From the NCBI RefSeq assembly GCF_905475395.1, contig NC_058338.1:72799435-72863434 (forward strand): 64,000 nucleotides of DNA, written 5' to 3'. This DNA is from Chrysoperla carnea (taxonomy: Eukaryota > Arthropoda > Insecta > Neuroptera > Chrysopidae). Position numbers and translations under genes: made by a program. Positions 11,792-24,700 of the stretch are shown here, piece after piece (within the stretch, counting starts at the first letter, position 1; every line of letters begins with the position of its first letter). The notes below the pieces were generated by a model. It saw nothing but the letters and a program-made list of their open reading frames with translations. It did not search any database and had not been told where the DNA came from.

Positions 11792-12928
11792 ATCCTCATT
11801 TATTCGTATTACATAACTATTATTATATTTTATCAATGATTAATAAGATTAAATGTTAACAATTATTTCCATAAAATTTCCTCAAGAAATTAAAAACAAT
11901 GAAAATCTGAGGCTTAGTATACGGTCTAGTAGTTTATTTAATCTTCCGAAAATTTAATGATATTTAATTAAAAACTCACAAACTATCAATAAAATACGAA
12001 AACGTCAAAACAGTATAACATTTAACAGTTACAGTATTTACCCTGTAAAATTATATTATTGTATTTATTTACCTATCAGTGTTTGAACTTTAATTTTTCG
12101 AAAAGGAAGCAGTTTTTTTTACTAACTCGTGGGTTTTTTCAAATTTTAGATTAATACGCAGTGGATAGGATCTACCTTTAATGACGTATTATTTATTAGG
12201 GAACTGTGACAGTATGACGAAGGAGGATAGAAGGATTCATAAATGCGTAGCGTATTTTATTATCGGACTATTTTTTGGAGAAATTTATTAGGATTACGCC
12301 AGCTGAAAAGCCACGAACGTGCACGTTAAGGCTAGTATTTAGGAATCTCATAGGAGTCATCATATGAAGCAAATCACTATCTGCTTCGAATTCTAAATGG
12401 ACTACAAATCTTTTTATTATGATCTTGTAGATTTATTTTTTGTGTATTAATATTATTTCAATTAAACACAACGTTGCATTATATTAAAATGTCAGCTTGT
12501 TACAATTTTTAAATTGTGCTGACAACTAAACGAACACATACTGGATCAGTCAGTCTTCCATTTTATAAATTTAGTAAAATTTTCTAATTTCTACCTTTTA
12601 GCTTTTACTTCTTCATTACTCTCGTCGCATTTTTCTGAAAATCAAATAGCTTCTTTTAAATTAATTTTAAAAAAGGCATTGTGCAAAAAGGTTAGTATTC
12701 ATAATGTTAAAAAACTTAATTTTTCTCGAACATGAACGTTAAACAAAATTACTAAGAAAAATTTAAAAAAAAAAAAAATTTTGAAATTGATTTTTCATGT
12801 AATTCTACAATTGAAAATTGTTTTTATAAATTCAAACGCCAGTGACGTCAACACATCGTTTTAGCAACGCCACCCACGGAGAAATGGTAAAATAAAATGC
12901 AAAATGATAAATGGTTTGGCTAATTAAA

Positions 12929-13194
12929 CCATGAAGACTCTAATATAAGGAGATTTAACTCTGGGTGGGCATCCATATACGCCCGGCAGTTGTAATTTCT
13001 CACAACCATAGCATAGTATAGTATAATTATTATAGTATATGTGAAGTTGCGCAGAACTAATACGCATGGTTGTGAAATACAATCAGATCCGCCAAATTCA
13101 GATAAGCGAATTTACAAGTGCCGGACGTATATGAGCCCATCGAATGCATTGCCCGAAATCCAGAGTTAAGTCTCCTTCTCTTATAGTCTTCATG
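12929..13194. repeat. Foldback/MITE-like element
   Basis: An imperfect inverted repeat over nearly the whole 266 bp. CCATGAAGACTCTAATATAA, GTTAAATC-like text and AACTCTG on the left match AACTCTG...TCATGAAGAC on the right strand. Inner arms also pair (CATATACGCCCGGCA with TGCCGGACGTATATG; CACAACCAT on both sides). It contains no ORF of note. Confidence 0.65.
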
Positions 13195-13601
13195 AATTGT
13201 ATTTTACCTTAAAAACAAACTGAAAAATATAAATTTAGCGTGATTTCGATTGAGTCACAGCCTCCACGGGTGTAAATAAGTCACTACCGTAATGATAATT
13301 AATAACAAAATGGAATTATTAATTTAAAAAAAAATTACTTTAATATACTTTAGATGAATTATTATTTCATTTATATATGAATTTGTGATTTAAAAAAATA
13401 AAAAATTATTGCGAAGATAATTCCCGAAGGCCTTACATTTTCAGGGGTGATTCCTTGTAGTTGACGTTCATAGATGCCGCCCTTTTAGGCCTAACGCTCT
13501 TCTTTGGTATTTTAAAGCTGAAAAATAAGACAAATAAGTACTCTCCATATTTTCATACGACTTAAGAAAAATATAAACACACTGAGTGATCCATTAAAAT
13601 A

Positions 13602-14304
13602 CAGGGTGACTCAGTTTAATCGATGGACCCAAATATCTTCTAAAATACTTATACTACAAAAAAAATTATTTAGATTAAAATGGGTCATCATATTCTAGCG
13701 TCAGATTTGATCTGTGACTTCTGGATACTTTAATAGTTAACTCAGGTCCTTAAAAGTAGAAGATAGAACAACAACACTTTAAATCATAAAGTTGAACCTC
13801 ATAAAAAAACTAACAAATTTTGTTTAAAACATTTTTTCCAAAAACGTTAGCTTTCGAAGGAAATGCGACTTAAAAATATGTCATTATTCCATTTAATCAA
13901 AAGAAAATACGCTTAAAATTCATCGATAATTGTAGGTTAAAGTGATGGACACAGGCGAATATCCTCAATTGACCTTGACAACTTTTGTTGCAGTTAGTTT
14001 GTTTTCTTTCGATTAAATGCAATAGTGTCATATTTTTAAGCCGCATTTCCTCTGAATTCTAACTTTTTTGGAAAAAATTGGTTATTTTTTTTATGAGGTT
14101 CAACTTTCTAATTTAAAATGTTATTCTATCTCCTACTGTTAAGGATCTGAGTTAACTATTAAAGAATCCAGAAGAGACCGATTAAATCTGACGCCAGAAT
14201 ATGATGTCCCACTTTAACCTGAATAATTTTTGTACCAAACATTTTTTTGTAGTGTAAGTTTTTTAGAAGATATTTGGGTCCATCGATTAAAATGGATTAC
14301 CCTG
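13602..14304. mobile_element. Mariner-like MITE with CAGGG ends, nearly fully palindromic
   Basis: The element is flanked by TA on both sides (13600-13601 and 14305-14306). It starts CAGGGTGACTCAGTTTAATC and ends with the near complement of that sequence. The inverted ends run inward for about 300 bp each, meeting near 13950. TA duplication and CAGGG(T) termini are typical of Tc1/mariner-derived non-autonomous elements. A fragment of the same inner sequence lies at about 57306-57400. Confidence 0.75.
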
Positions 14305-14591
14305 TATATCCTATTTTGCATAGAATATTTAAAGTTAATTTCCTAAAAATTTGTTCAAAATATCAAACGGTATAGTTAACATTTCAATCAGCATTTTTTT
14401 TTAATGAAGGAAAATTTTTTATTTGTTTAAAAGGAACTTAATAAGTGTTTACTTTTTAAAATTGTATACAGTTTTTTGCAATTTGGAATAAACGCAACCG
14501 ACCAAAACCCAGATGTATTCGACTATAATACTGTATTGTTCGACTTTAATTTTAACGGGACCACTAAGTTTTTTAATTAAATATTTGAGGG

Positions 14592-17500
14592 TTACCTAAG
14601 TTTTCTACTTGAATTTGTTGTTGGCAAATTATTTTCATCATTTATTTCTTCAGTCTTTTTGTATCTAGTTATTATTACGTTTGTTTTACTTGATTCGGCT
14701 TTTTTATTTGTACTTTGTTTCTCAGATGTTTTACACAATTTTTGTGTTTGTTTACTTGTGCCTGATTTTCCTTCTATTTTACTTGACTTTTCTTTTTTGT
14801 TTGAATTTGTTATCTCTTCATTTGATTGACTCAATTTTTCGACTTTTCGACTAAAATAAACATTAAACTTAGAGTTATTAAACATTGGCCTTTCTCAGAG
14901 CATTTTAATTAATGATGAAAAAATGTACATTTTGCCAAAAACATGATCAGAAATTTGTAAAATAAATATTGATGAAAATTGTTTGCTTTATTCAACAATT
15001 TTCTCATACGCCAGTCGAATTAAATCAAAAGAAGGGCTGACACAGGAAAAAATAATAACAACAATTTTTCTTCGGAAATCGTTTGGGGGGATTTCAATTA
15101 ACTTTGGCAATGACCATTTCTCATGTAAAATAAACGAGTTATTCAATAAACAAAAATTGACCCTCAAATTCAAGATGGCGAATGACGAAACAGTGTTAAA
15201 ATCCCTAAAACCGAAATGTAGACTGCAAGTGAGCTCCTCCAACGGTTTCTAAAGGAAAATTGCTGTAAGTTTCATTAGACTATTAAGTTTTTGAACGGCA
15301 ATTTTGTACGTGCAAAGAGGTGATAATTAAGAAAAAATTGCAATGATTGGGATACTTGCATATTTGTATTGGCATTTCCATGCGAACCCTTTTTAGTAAT
15401 ATTATTATCATCAGATGGATTGTTATTTAATTCACTAAAATCGAAAAATAATTAATACATTAAGGTTAAGGGGTTATAGTCATATGAAGATTATCGACAT
15501 TTTTTTAAACAAAGTATTTTCTATGTGGCCTTCAATAAAATGACCTGAAAATTTGCATGCATGTTTAAAATGATGTTACAAAGGGCTAAAGACTTAAATT
15601 TTGTAAATTATGTATTTTGTATGTGAGGTTATTATTTTTTGTTAATATTTTAAATTTGTGTTTATAAAATGTGAAAACCAAAGTCTTTAGCCCTTCTCAA
15701 TACAATTTGTAATATGAATAAGCATTTTTTTATTAAAAATTTCTCGAAAATTCAATAGGAACTTCGATAAAAAAACGGTCTAAAATTTATAAATTTATTA
15801 AGGTTCTTGTATAAACTATTAGTCAATGACCTAACCTTATTCAATGACAGTATAGAATATTGTTAGCGACCATGGAGGTTAGAGCCTTTATAACCTCCAT
15901 GTTAGCGACCTACAGCTCATATACCACATGGAATAAAAAATATAATATAACCTAGCTTTCTGACTGTTTATTAAAATAGCATTAGCATATCTAAAAAATC
16001 AGTGTAGTGAAATGATTGTAAACAATTTAGTTTCAGGGAACACAAATTATGTATGGAAATAATTTAGGGAATTTTTGAGGTAATTTTTCTTGACTAATTG
16101 TTATAATTATTTTTTACTTTATTTAAATTTATATGTAAAAGTAGATTATTACGATCGGATGTCGACTAAAATTTTAATGTAAGTTATAATTTGTCTAAAA
16201 TTATTATTACCAGAAAAAAATTTTGTATTTTAATTGAAAAAAAATTAGAAATCTGCACATGACATAATGCTAAAATATCTTCATAAATGTTCGTTTTCAT
16301 ATTATATATATTATTTGCTTGTCACTAGATGTCAGCAATAGGAAAAAAACATGGCCGCGCTCATATGAACAAGAAATATTATTACCCCTTAATACAAAGA
16401 GATTGCGTATAAAAAACACTATGATCAATTAAAAACAAATGTTGTTCCTATAATCATATATTTCTAGCCGTTACAAATTATTTTACTTGCCTAGTTTTAT
16501 TATCATTGTCCGGTCTCTGTTTTTTAAAATCAGTTTCGCCACTTGCATTATTGTTTTCATTACTTAATTCGCTAAAATAAAATAAAAAATTAATTAAAAT
16601 TTTAACAATTAGCGTTAATGCTAGGGCCGTCTTTAACCGGGGTGTAAGGGGTGTGTGGCATCCGATGGCGTTATACCTACATATACACTACATATGTAAT
16701 ACTTCTCAAATCAGTTTTGAAAAATATTTAAAGACTGTTATCTTGCTATGAGTATAGTTTCAGAAAATTCTAAATTTTTTTAATACTTTTTGAGGATATT
16801 ATAATACAGTTCTCAAAAAAATATTTGACCGTCTCTAACTGCAGATATAAATTTCGCAAAATTATTATAAGTTTATTGAAATATTTGAATACACAACACC
16901 ATTAAATTACCAATTTGTCCAGTTTTTACATTCTATAACATACTAGTTATAAAAGTTTATTAATTAATTTTATAGCTAGTGTGCTACGGAAGGTTAAAAC
17001 TGGACAAATTGATAATTTAATGGTGTTATGTATTCAAATAATTCAATCAACTTGTAATAATTATGAGTGTGGACAAAAATAAAGCAAAAATTAAAAATGC
17101 GAATTTTGTTATGAAAATCGGTATATGGATCTAAAAAATGTTCTAAGCAACTTTTTCTAATAATTTTTTTCGATATCTCTAACCATCTCTGAAGCTAGAC
17201 AAAATATTATGAATCGGTCCTATTTGTCAATTTGTAGTAGGCTGAGTTTAAAGTTCAGATTTCAGATAAATAACGAAAATATGAGTGTGTCTTCATCTTA
17301 AATGCCACACACTGTATGTGCTTATGTGCTAACGGTCAAAACTTCGACCTCCTTTGGTTTGATAGTATTTATTCCGGTAATAAGTGTAAATAAGTGGAAA
17401 ATTTCTCAATCATGTAAATTAAAAGACTTACGTCAGGCGATCAATTAATATACTCGGAATAAGTGACATAATGTTGATTTGCGTTACTTCGGTTATGGTT

Positions 17501-18688
17501 TCACTTGTGGAAGGTTCTTCAATTGTAGAAGTTTTACTTAAGCATTTGTAATTGTTCTCCGTGCATTTATTATTTAAGATGTCTGAATATATTATATCGG
17601 CTTTTTCGTCACTTCTATTCTTCGAATGTGTTTCCGGTATTATTGCAGGTTCAACGTTGCTTGTGGTATTTTTAGTTGATCGCCTAAACAAAAAATTTTT
17701 CATGCTTTTATTTTAATGTAGCTATTGACGAAACGAGAATTAATGGAGAGGATATTATCCGATTAATATTATTGAACGAATAATTAAAAAGATAGCCATT
17801 ACGGACGTGTTTTCAAGGCAACATACGTGTAAACTGGATTGGCTGGACCCAGAAACAAAGTATTTGAATAGTAGACAGCTTGAAATGGGCTCTGGTGGCA
17901 TTAATAGTAAACATTAAACACCGCTCATTTATCAACAGTTATACGGGGGTGACGCAAGATGACGCGAACGCCTTTGTAGGCGAGTTATCAATTTAATATT
18001 TTCGTAGTATATTTATTCCTCCGGTTATTGGAATGAATCGAAAAATTAAATTTTTTTCCAATTAATTTCCATTCATTCAAAATTTTAAAAGTGTTTGAAT
18101 AGAATTGAAACAGAAACTGAATTACATTCGAAAAGAAAATCAATCAGGTGTTTTATCATCGGATGTAAACTCTATTAAAATTATAAAAATATTCTACTTT
18201 TACCAACTTACAAATCATTCGTATCGGATTTTTTTTCTTGTATGACACCGTTGCTATTAGTCTCATTAATATTCGATTCCTGTATTAACACGTCATTGTT
18301 GTTACTCTTATTTTCATCGGATCCCCTAAATAATAAATTATTCCATGTAAAACTTCAATAAAATTAGAAAGGATAGGTTTAAGTTTTTGACAACTAACGT
18401 AGCAATTGTATCGAATTTTTCTTTAATAGTGTGTGTTAATTTCTTTTTAAATGTTTCCTTTGCAATTGCACCATGGCTGCTGATCTCGACATTACTTTTA
18501 CTGGCAACTGGAATCTTCTTCTTATCAGATTTATCTGCATTAGTTTGGGTTATGCGTTTCGAATTTGTTTCGTTTGTTAATATTTCATTGCTGGATTCAT
18601 TACTTTTATTGATATTTCTAAAATAAAAATAAAATTGTGATATAAACTTCGATAAAATCTTATCTTATTCATTTAAACAAGCAATTCT

Positions 18689-18733
<45 letters not shown>

Positions 18734-21700
18734 CTGGAATCTAGGGAATCATTCCAACGATTTTTATGAAATTTAGTATGCAGGGTGTTTTTGGGGAGAA
18801 AAATCGATCTAGCTAGGTTTCATTTTTAGAAAACATCGTTTTATTCGTGTTTTCAGAAAAAACTGAAATTATGACTCTTTGAGCCATCTAATGGCGAGTA
18901 AAATATAGTTATTTTTTTAATTGGGAGCAACTTTCTGCTTTACCGACAATGCAACATTAAATCTAAGTTTCAGTAGAGTTCGTTGTTAAGCAACACAATA
19001 TTTACAAAAAAAAAAGCAAATACCGAGCAAACTCGGCCATCCAGGTACTTGAATAAAGTACCTGGATGGTCGGAAATAGGAAAATGTTAGGTTTTAGTCA
19101 ACTTACTTATCAATCACATTCGATTTTTCGGAATTATTATGAATTATTTTCTTCGAAAGTCTTTCCTTTGTAATTTCACTATTGTTGCTGCAAGTATTGC
19201 TTTTATTAGGTACCCTAAAAAAATTATATCGTGTGCTTAAAATTTAGAGAAAGAGGATTGATAGATTTAGGCAACTTACATAAAAGTCGGATTCGATTTT
19301 TCTACAGTATTATGGATTACATTATTTTTCGTATGTGTTGTATCATTACTTTTATTTGATGCCCTAAACAAAAATTTCATTATTTAAATAAACGTAAAAT
19401 TTAGAGAAAGAGGAAAATAATATTTCTGAAAACTCACATCATATTGGCAGTCGCTTTTTCTTTGACAATTTGCGTTATTTTCTTTGAATGTGTCGGACCA
19501 TTGTTGTAGCTTTCATGATTTTTGTCGGATAGCCTTAACAAAAATTGTATCAACTTCAATAAAATAAGACAAATATTAGATTTCTGTTTACCAACATGTC
19601 AAATATTGTGAACTTAATCCCAGGTGTCCTGCGAGTGGATAAGCATAGTTAAAAAGCACCCGACTGCGCGCGAAGGGATTCTGTGGGAATTTATTTATCA
19701 GTCTAAATATGTATGTGTGTTCCTTTGTGGCACAGTAGAGCCAAAACGTGTGGGCCGATTTTAATGATTCTTACGTCATTCGATTTTTATTAATCTTTAG
19801 AAGATCACTGAAAAAACGGCAGAAATAAAAATTCAATATGGCGACCACCAGACACCACTTTGTAAAAAAAATGAAAATCAACGAACTGTTTAAGTGATGT
19901 ATGATTGAAATCGACTCATGCGTTTAGTCTCTATGGCGTCACAAAGAACCGAACATACACTCTGTGTCACAAAAAATGCACATGTTATACCATTCCAAGT
20001 GTTTCAAATCGTTCAATCATCTTTAACAGTTTTAAATTGTCATTTTAATCTGTCTGTTTTGAACCATTAATCTTAATTTTAATAAACAGCGATTAAAAAT
20101 GATTTTGAAACGATAAAGATTTTAAACCATTCAAATTTATTAAAATATTAATGGTTTTGAATTGTTTTAAATCATTTTTCTTAATCTTGGTTATGTGTAT
20201 CACATGTAATGTTATAGTAATAACACTTAATCCAAATTGGTTTAAGTTTTGCGTTTATTTTGACTTAGACATGCATACATCGACTGAAAAATCCACGAGC
20301 TATGTTGAGTGAGATATCTTTGATTAAGTATTGAAAATCCTAACTAAAAATTATAAAATAAACAAGTGAAAACAAATAATTGACCTCACTTTTTACGTCC
20401 TCAGCACGCTATAAAAATTTCAGCTTGATATATCTTTTCGTTTTTGAGTAATCGTGATGACAGACGGACAGACGACAGACAGACATACGGAAATGGACTA
20501 ATTAGGTGATTCTATGAACACCTAAACCAAAAGTTTTTTCGTAGCATCAATATTTTTAAGCGTTACAAACTTGGGACTAAACTTAATATACTATGTATAT
20601 TTCATATACATGGTATAAAAATAAATTTAAAAAATCAAAAAACTCGATTGCGTTAAAAAAACTGAAAAGAAAAAACAACAAATCCAGCCGTTTAAGCATA
20701 GCTATGTAAACTACTGGATTTGTTTTTATCTTTTCATTTTTGATTTAATGCAGTCGGGTTTTACTCTTCACATCTGTGTGAAGAGTATCTGGGCCGTGCT
20801 AGTGTAACATTGCTTAGATTACTAGATTTATTTAGAGTTAAAATTTAATATCGCTCTTAGGTTGATAAATAAATTTTGAAGATAAAATTTTGTAAAATAA
20901 CCTTACCTTCCCGAATTGGCCAAACTCATGTCGTCAACTGCAATAATTCTAAATAAATAAAACAAATACAATATTTGATTAGACCAAAGTTAGATATTAT
21001 AAAAAGTAAACTCGAATGGGGGTCGAACCCATAATCTCTGGCTAGCCGAGTCAACATTCAGGTAACTGAGCTACCAAAGTGCTCTATAATAATAAAAATG
21101 GTCTATAATAATAATAATAGTAAAAATAATAAAATAATTGTTTTAATTCGAAAAATAATTGTAAGGAAATAAATTATTTTGTCATATTATTTACCTTTGG
21201 TTATTATTAACATATGTCAATTCCATATCCTGGATTGCGATTATTCTGTTAACAAATAAATAAAATGAATTAAATTATTAAGAATATTATTAAAGTGACA
21301 TCTCATGCGCAATCTCTATCACGTAGATCGTGTATGCCGTCCTTAAGATCACTGTCCCACGATTTTTATTCAAAGCGATTTTAGGTTAAAAAACACAAAT
21401 TTGCTTAAACCAAAAGATTTACACTGCCCTAGAAGTTTACATATATGAAAAACTTTTAATGTGTTCAAGCGCACATCACGACTGGATAAAACCCGATGTT
21501 TTAAAAGCCTCAAACATTCAAAGTCCCTCTAAAATATATAAGAAAGAATGTGACCAAACTACAAAACGTTTTTTTTTTCTCAATCGAAATAATGAAACTT
21601 TTTTGAGCATAAATCGTCTATAGTAATTAAAATTTTTTCTTAGTATCATAGCAAATTGTACCTACGTTTTATTATAATTTGCCAGTAGTTCTGCTGGGCT

Positions 21701-24700
21701 GCTACTAGCTTCTCTGTATGTATAAAAACTGTCCCTTTTTGTCTGAAAAATTCATCGAATATATAAAAAAAAAATATAAACAAGTGAAAACAAACAATTG
21801 ACTGAGTTAATTGTTGAAATACCATGCATAAATAGTGTTCTACTCTACTCTAGCTCTACCACATTGCACATACATATACAATTTATATAATACATACTAC
21901 ATAATTTACGCCTAATTTGCGTCCTCACGGGTAAACAGTGATGTTTACGAAAAAATGTTTCAAACAAAAGTTGATTTAAATTTTTTACATTTAAAATTTT
22001 GTTCTATCTCTAACGGTTTACAAGATGGGTCCTACGGACCAATAGGTCAAGGTTGCTCATTTACGAACTCGACCTCACTTTTAACGTCTTGAGTACGCTG
22101 TAAAAATTTCAGCTTGATATCTTTTTTCGTTTTTGAGTTATCGTACCCACAGACGGACGGACGGACAACCGGAAATGGACTAATTAGGTGATTTTATGAA
22201 CACCTGTACCAAAATATTGTTCATAGCATCAATATTTTTAAGCGTTACAAACTTGGGACTAAACTTAGTATACCTTGCATATTACATATATGCATGGTAT
22301 AAAAATATAAAGGGGAAAGTGTATTAAAATTAAATTTTGTCTTACCTGGTCTCTAATGTGATCAACTTCTTCCTCAATAAAATCTGCAATACCCTCAAAC
22401 CTACAATAAAATACACAATTTTAATTCTTTAAATACTTTTCTCTTTTTTAAAGTTTCATTGGATGGGGTTTTAACTCGTTAATTAGTTAGCTTGTTATAC
22501 CATGTATATATATATGAAATATACATAGTATATTAAGTTTAGTCCCAAGTTTGTAACGCTAATAAATCAATTCAATTGTTTGTTTTCACTTGTTTATTAT
22601 ATGGAAAAGGTTCATTGTTCAAATGGTCTCCGTATGGATTCCCGTCTGCAGATTAGTATCATTCTGGACCAATCGTGCAGTATAGCCCGGAAATATTATT
22701 AAAAATTTGACACCCTTTTTATGTCGTAGATTATTGAATCTTAGTAATGGGTTTTAAAAATTAAGACAATAACGTAACACTTACGAGGAAGCATTGTATG
22801 AAGAAGTCGATGTCGATAGTGATTTATCTTCTCCAATTGATGTGTTAATTAAAGACGTGTCTTTATCCATTTCTATAAAATATAGGTGTAGTAATAAATA
22901 TAACAAAAAAAACGCTCTGGAAAAATAAAAACGCCACATTATTTTTGTTTTGTTAAAAATATACAATATTTGCAAGCTTATAACTTTGTTCCTACGAAAA
23001 TGAGAAAAAACAATTCCAAAACTACCCGTTTGCTTCTATACATGCTAGAGAGGTGCGGTTTTTGCATTTGCATGGTGAGAAATTTTCTGCTAAAATTACA
23101 ATTCGTGGAATTTTAATTTTTGTGACGCGGTGCCAAAGCAGGAAACCGCCAGGGGGGTCAAAGGGAGGATCCCCTTGAGATATATATATAATCTTTTTGC
23201 TCGCAACGAGATTCGCCCTTTAGCTCCTGCTCCTCTGACAGCCTTCGGATTTGGCACGTCGTCACACAAAATAACATTCTATGAATTGCAATTTCAGCAA
23301 AAAATTTCCCTCCAAATACAAAAAAAAACCGCACCTTTCTGGCATGTATAGAAGAAAAGGGGTAGTTCTGGGGATGTTTTTATCATTTTTGGGGGATGTG
23401 GATACTGAAATATTCTGCTAATTTGAAAATTACTAAATATTTTGCTTTATTTCGGGTTAATTGATGAAAATCGCATCTTTCTAGTATACATCAGTGAGTG
23501 TATGAGTGAGCCAGTCAATCAGCTTCACTTAGGGCTATATATTATTATAGATAATCATGCCTGATGGATTTATATAGTGGGCCACATGGGCCATAGCCCT
23601 AAACGATAAATTGATCAAAAGGTTAAAAAAGCCCAAATGGGCCAAAGAAAACAAAGTTACATGTATGAAAATATTGTGTATTTTTAACAAAACAAAAAGT
23701 GGCTTTTTTTACGTTTGCGAAGTGTATTAATTGAGTAATTCGCAATTTTTAATTGCTATCGGTATTTACCACTAAAAGGTCGAACACTTCTTTTAAGTAT
23801 GTTAGATCTGCGTCTTGCAATAAAATTTGGTTCATATTCATAGGATTTTGTTGTTGGCGTTGGACTGGGTATGTTAAAATTTGAATTATCCAAAAAATTT
23901 GGTGTTGGGACAAATGAAAAACGGTCATCTGGAAAAATATAATCAACATGATAAATCTTGAATATTCGTTAAAATAAGTCTTTCACTAACACGGAAAACA
24001 TTATAGTTAACTTACAAAAAAAATCATCTGTCTTCTTATTTATCATTTTTTCAACCTTTGTTGTTTGCTCTTTTACATAATGATGAGTTTGTTGTAGTAC
24101 ATTCAAAAGGTAATCGGTATATTTCTTCTGGTCATGATTTTTCTGAAAAATTATACAGTAAGTTTTTCTTTTTAGTAAGTTTTACTTGAATTTACTCTGT
24201 TTTCAACTAATAAAATCCCTAAAACTTATTTCCAAATATATTGTGTTTTTTCCTACTAACTAGAGGCGGATCTACTTAAGGGCTTTTTGAAGCCTACATT
24301 GAATACGATATTGTGAAAAAATATCTAAAATTTTAAAAAACCAATCAGAAGGTTGATAAACCTGATATCAATCTCAATTCTGTTCTTGTCGTCAAAGTGA
24401 CGAAGTGTTTTCTAAAATTGCTGTATCATCTTAAAGATTTTTTAACGTTTCCAATCTCTAGCTGCGAAGCGGAGAGCTCTTTCTCCAGGATGTCATATAT
24501 AGAAAATAAATATAGAGCAACTATGTCGAACTATCGATTAAATCATTTATCAGTTCTTTCCATAAATTGCGATTTAACAAAGGAGATACAATGTGATCTT
24601 CAAAGTGCAGCACAAATCTTCAAAGTGAAGAAAGATTGCTTTATAATTTGTATATATCTATATATAGTGTAACACTAAACAATTTTCTAAGTATTATATA

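Larger units (their letters stand above)
9450..13601. other. Gene-free region rich in foldback elements
   Basis: No coding sequence is supportable between LIG3 and the element at 13602. An AATAAA at about 9724 could serve LIG3. A lone mariner-like terminus, TA followed by CAGGGTGATTC, lies at 9626-9638, and I did not find its partner end. The other elements in this stretch are listed separately. Confidence 0.6.

Noticed and set aside
18387-18626. 79-codon hydrophobic open frame on the plus strand
   Set aside because: It is the antisense shadow of exon 13 (18399-18617) of the minus-strand shugoshin-like gene, which has splice signals and matching phase.
23130-23351. 73-codon open frame with PLRYIYNLFARNEIRPLAPA-like text
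   Set aside because: It lies wholly inside the inverted-repeat element at 22997-23390 and resembles no protein; the frame is a by-product of the GC-richer core.
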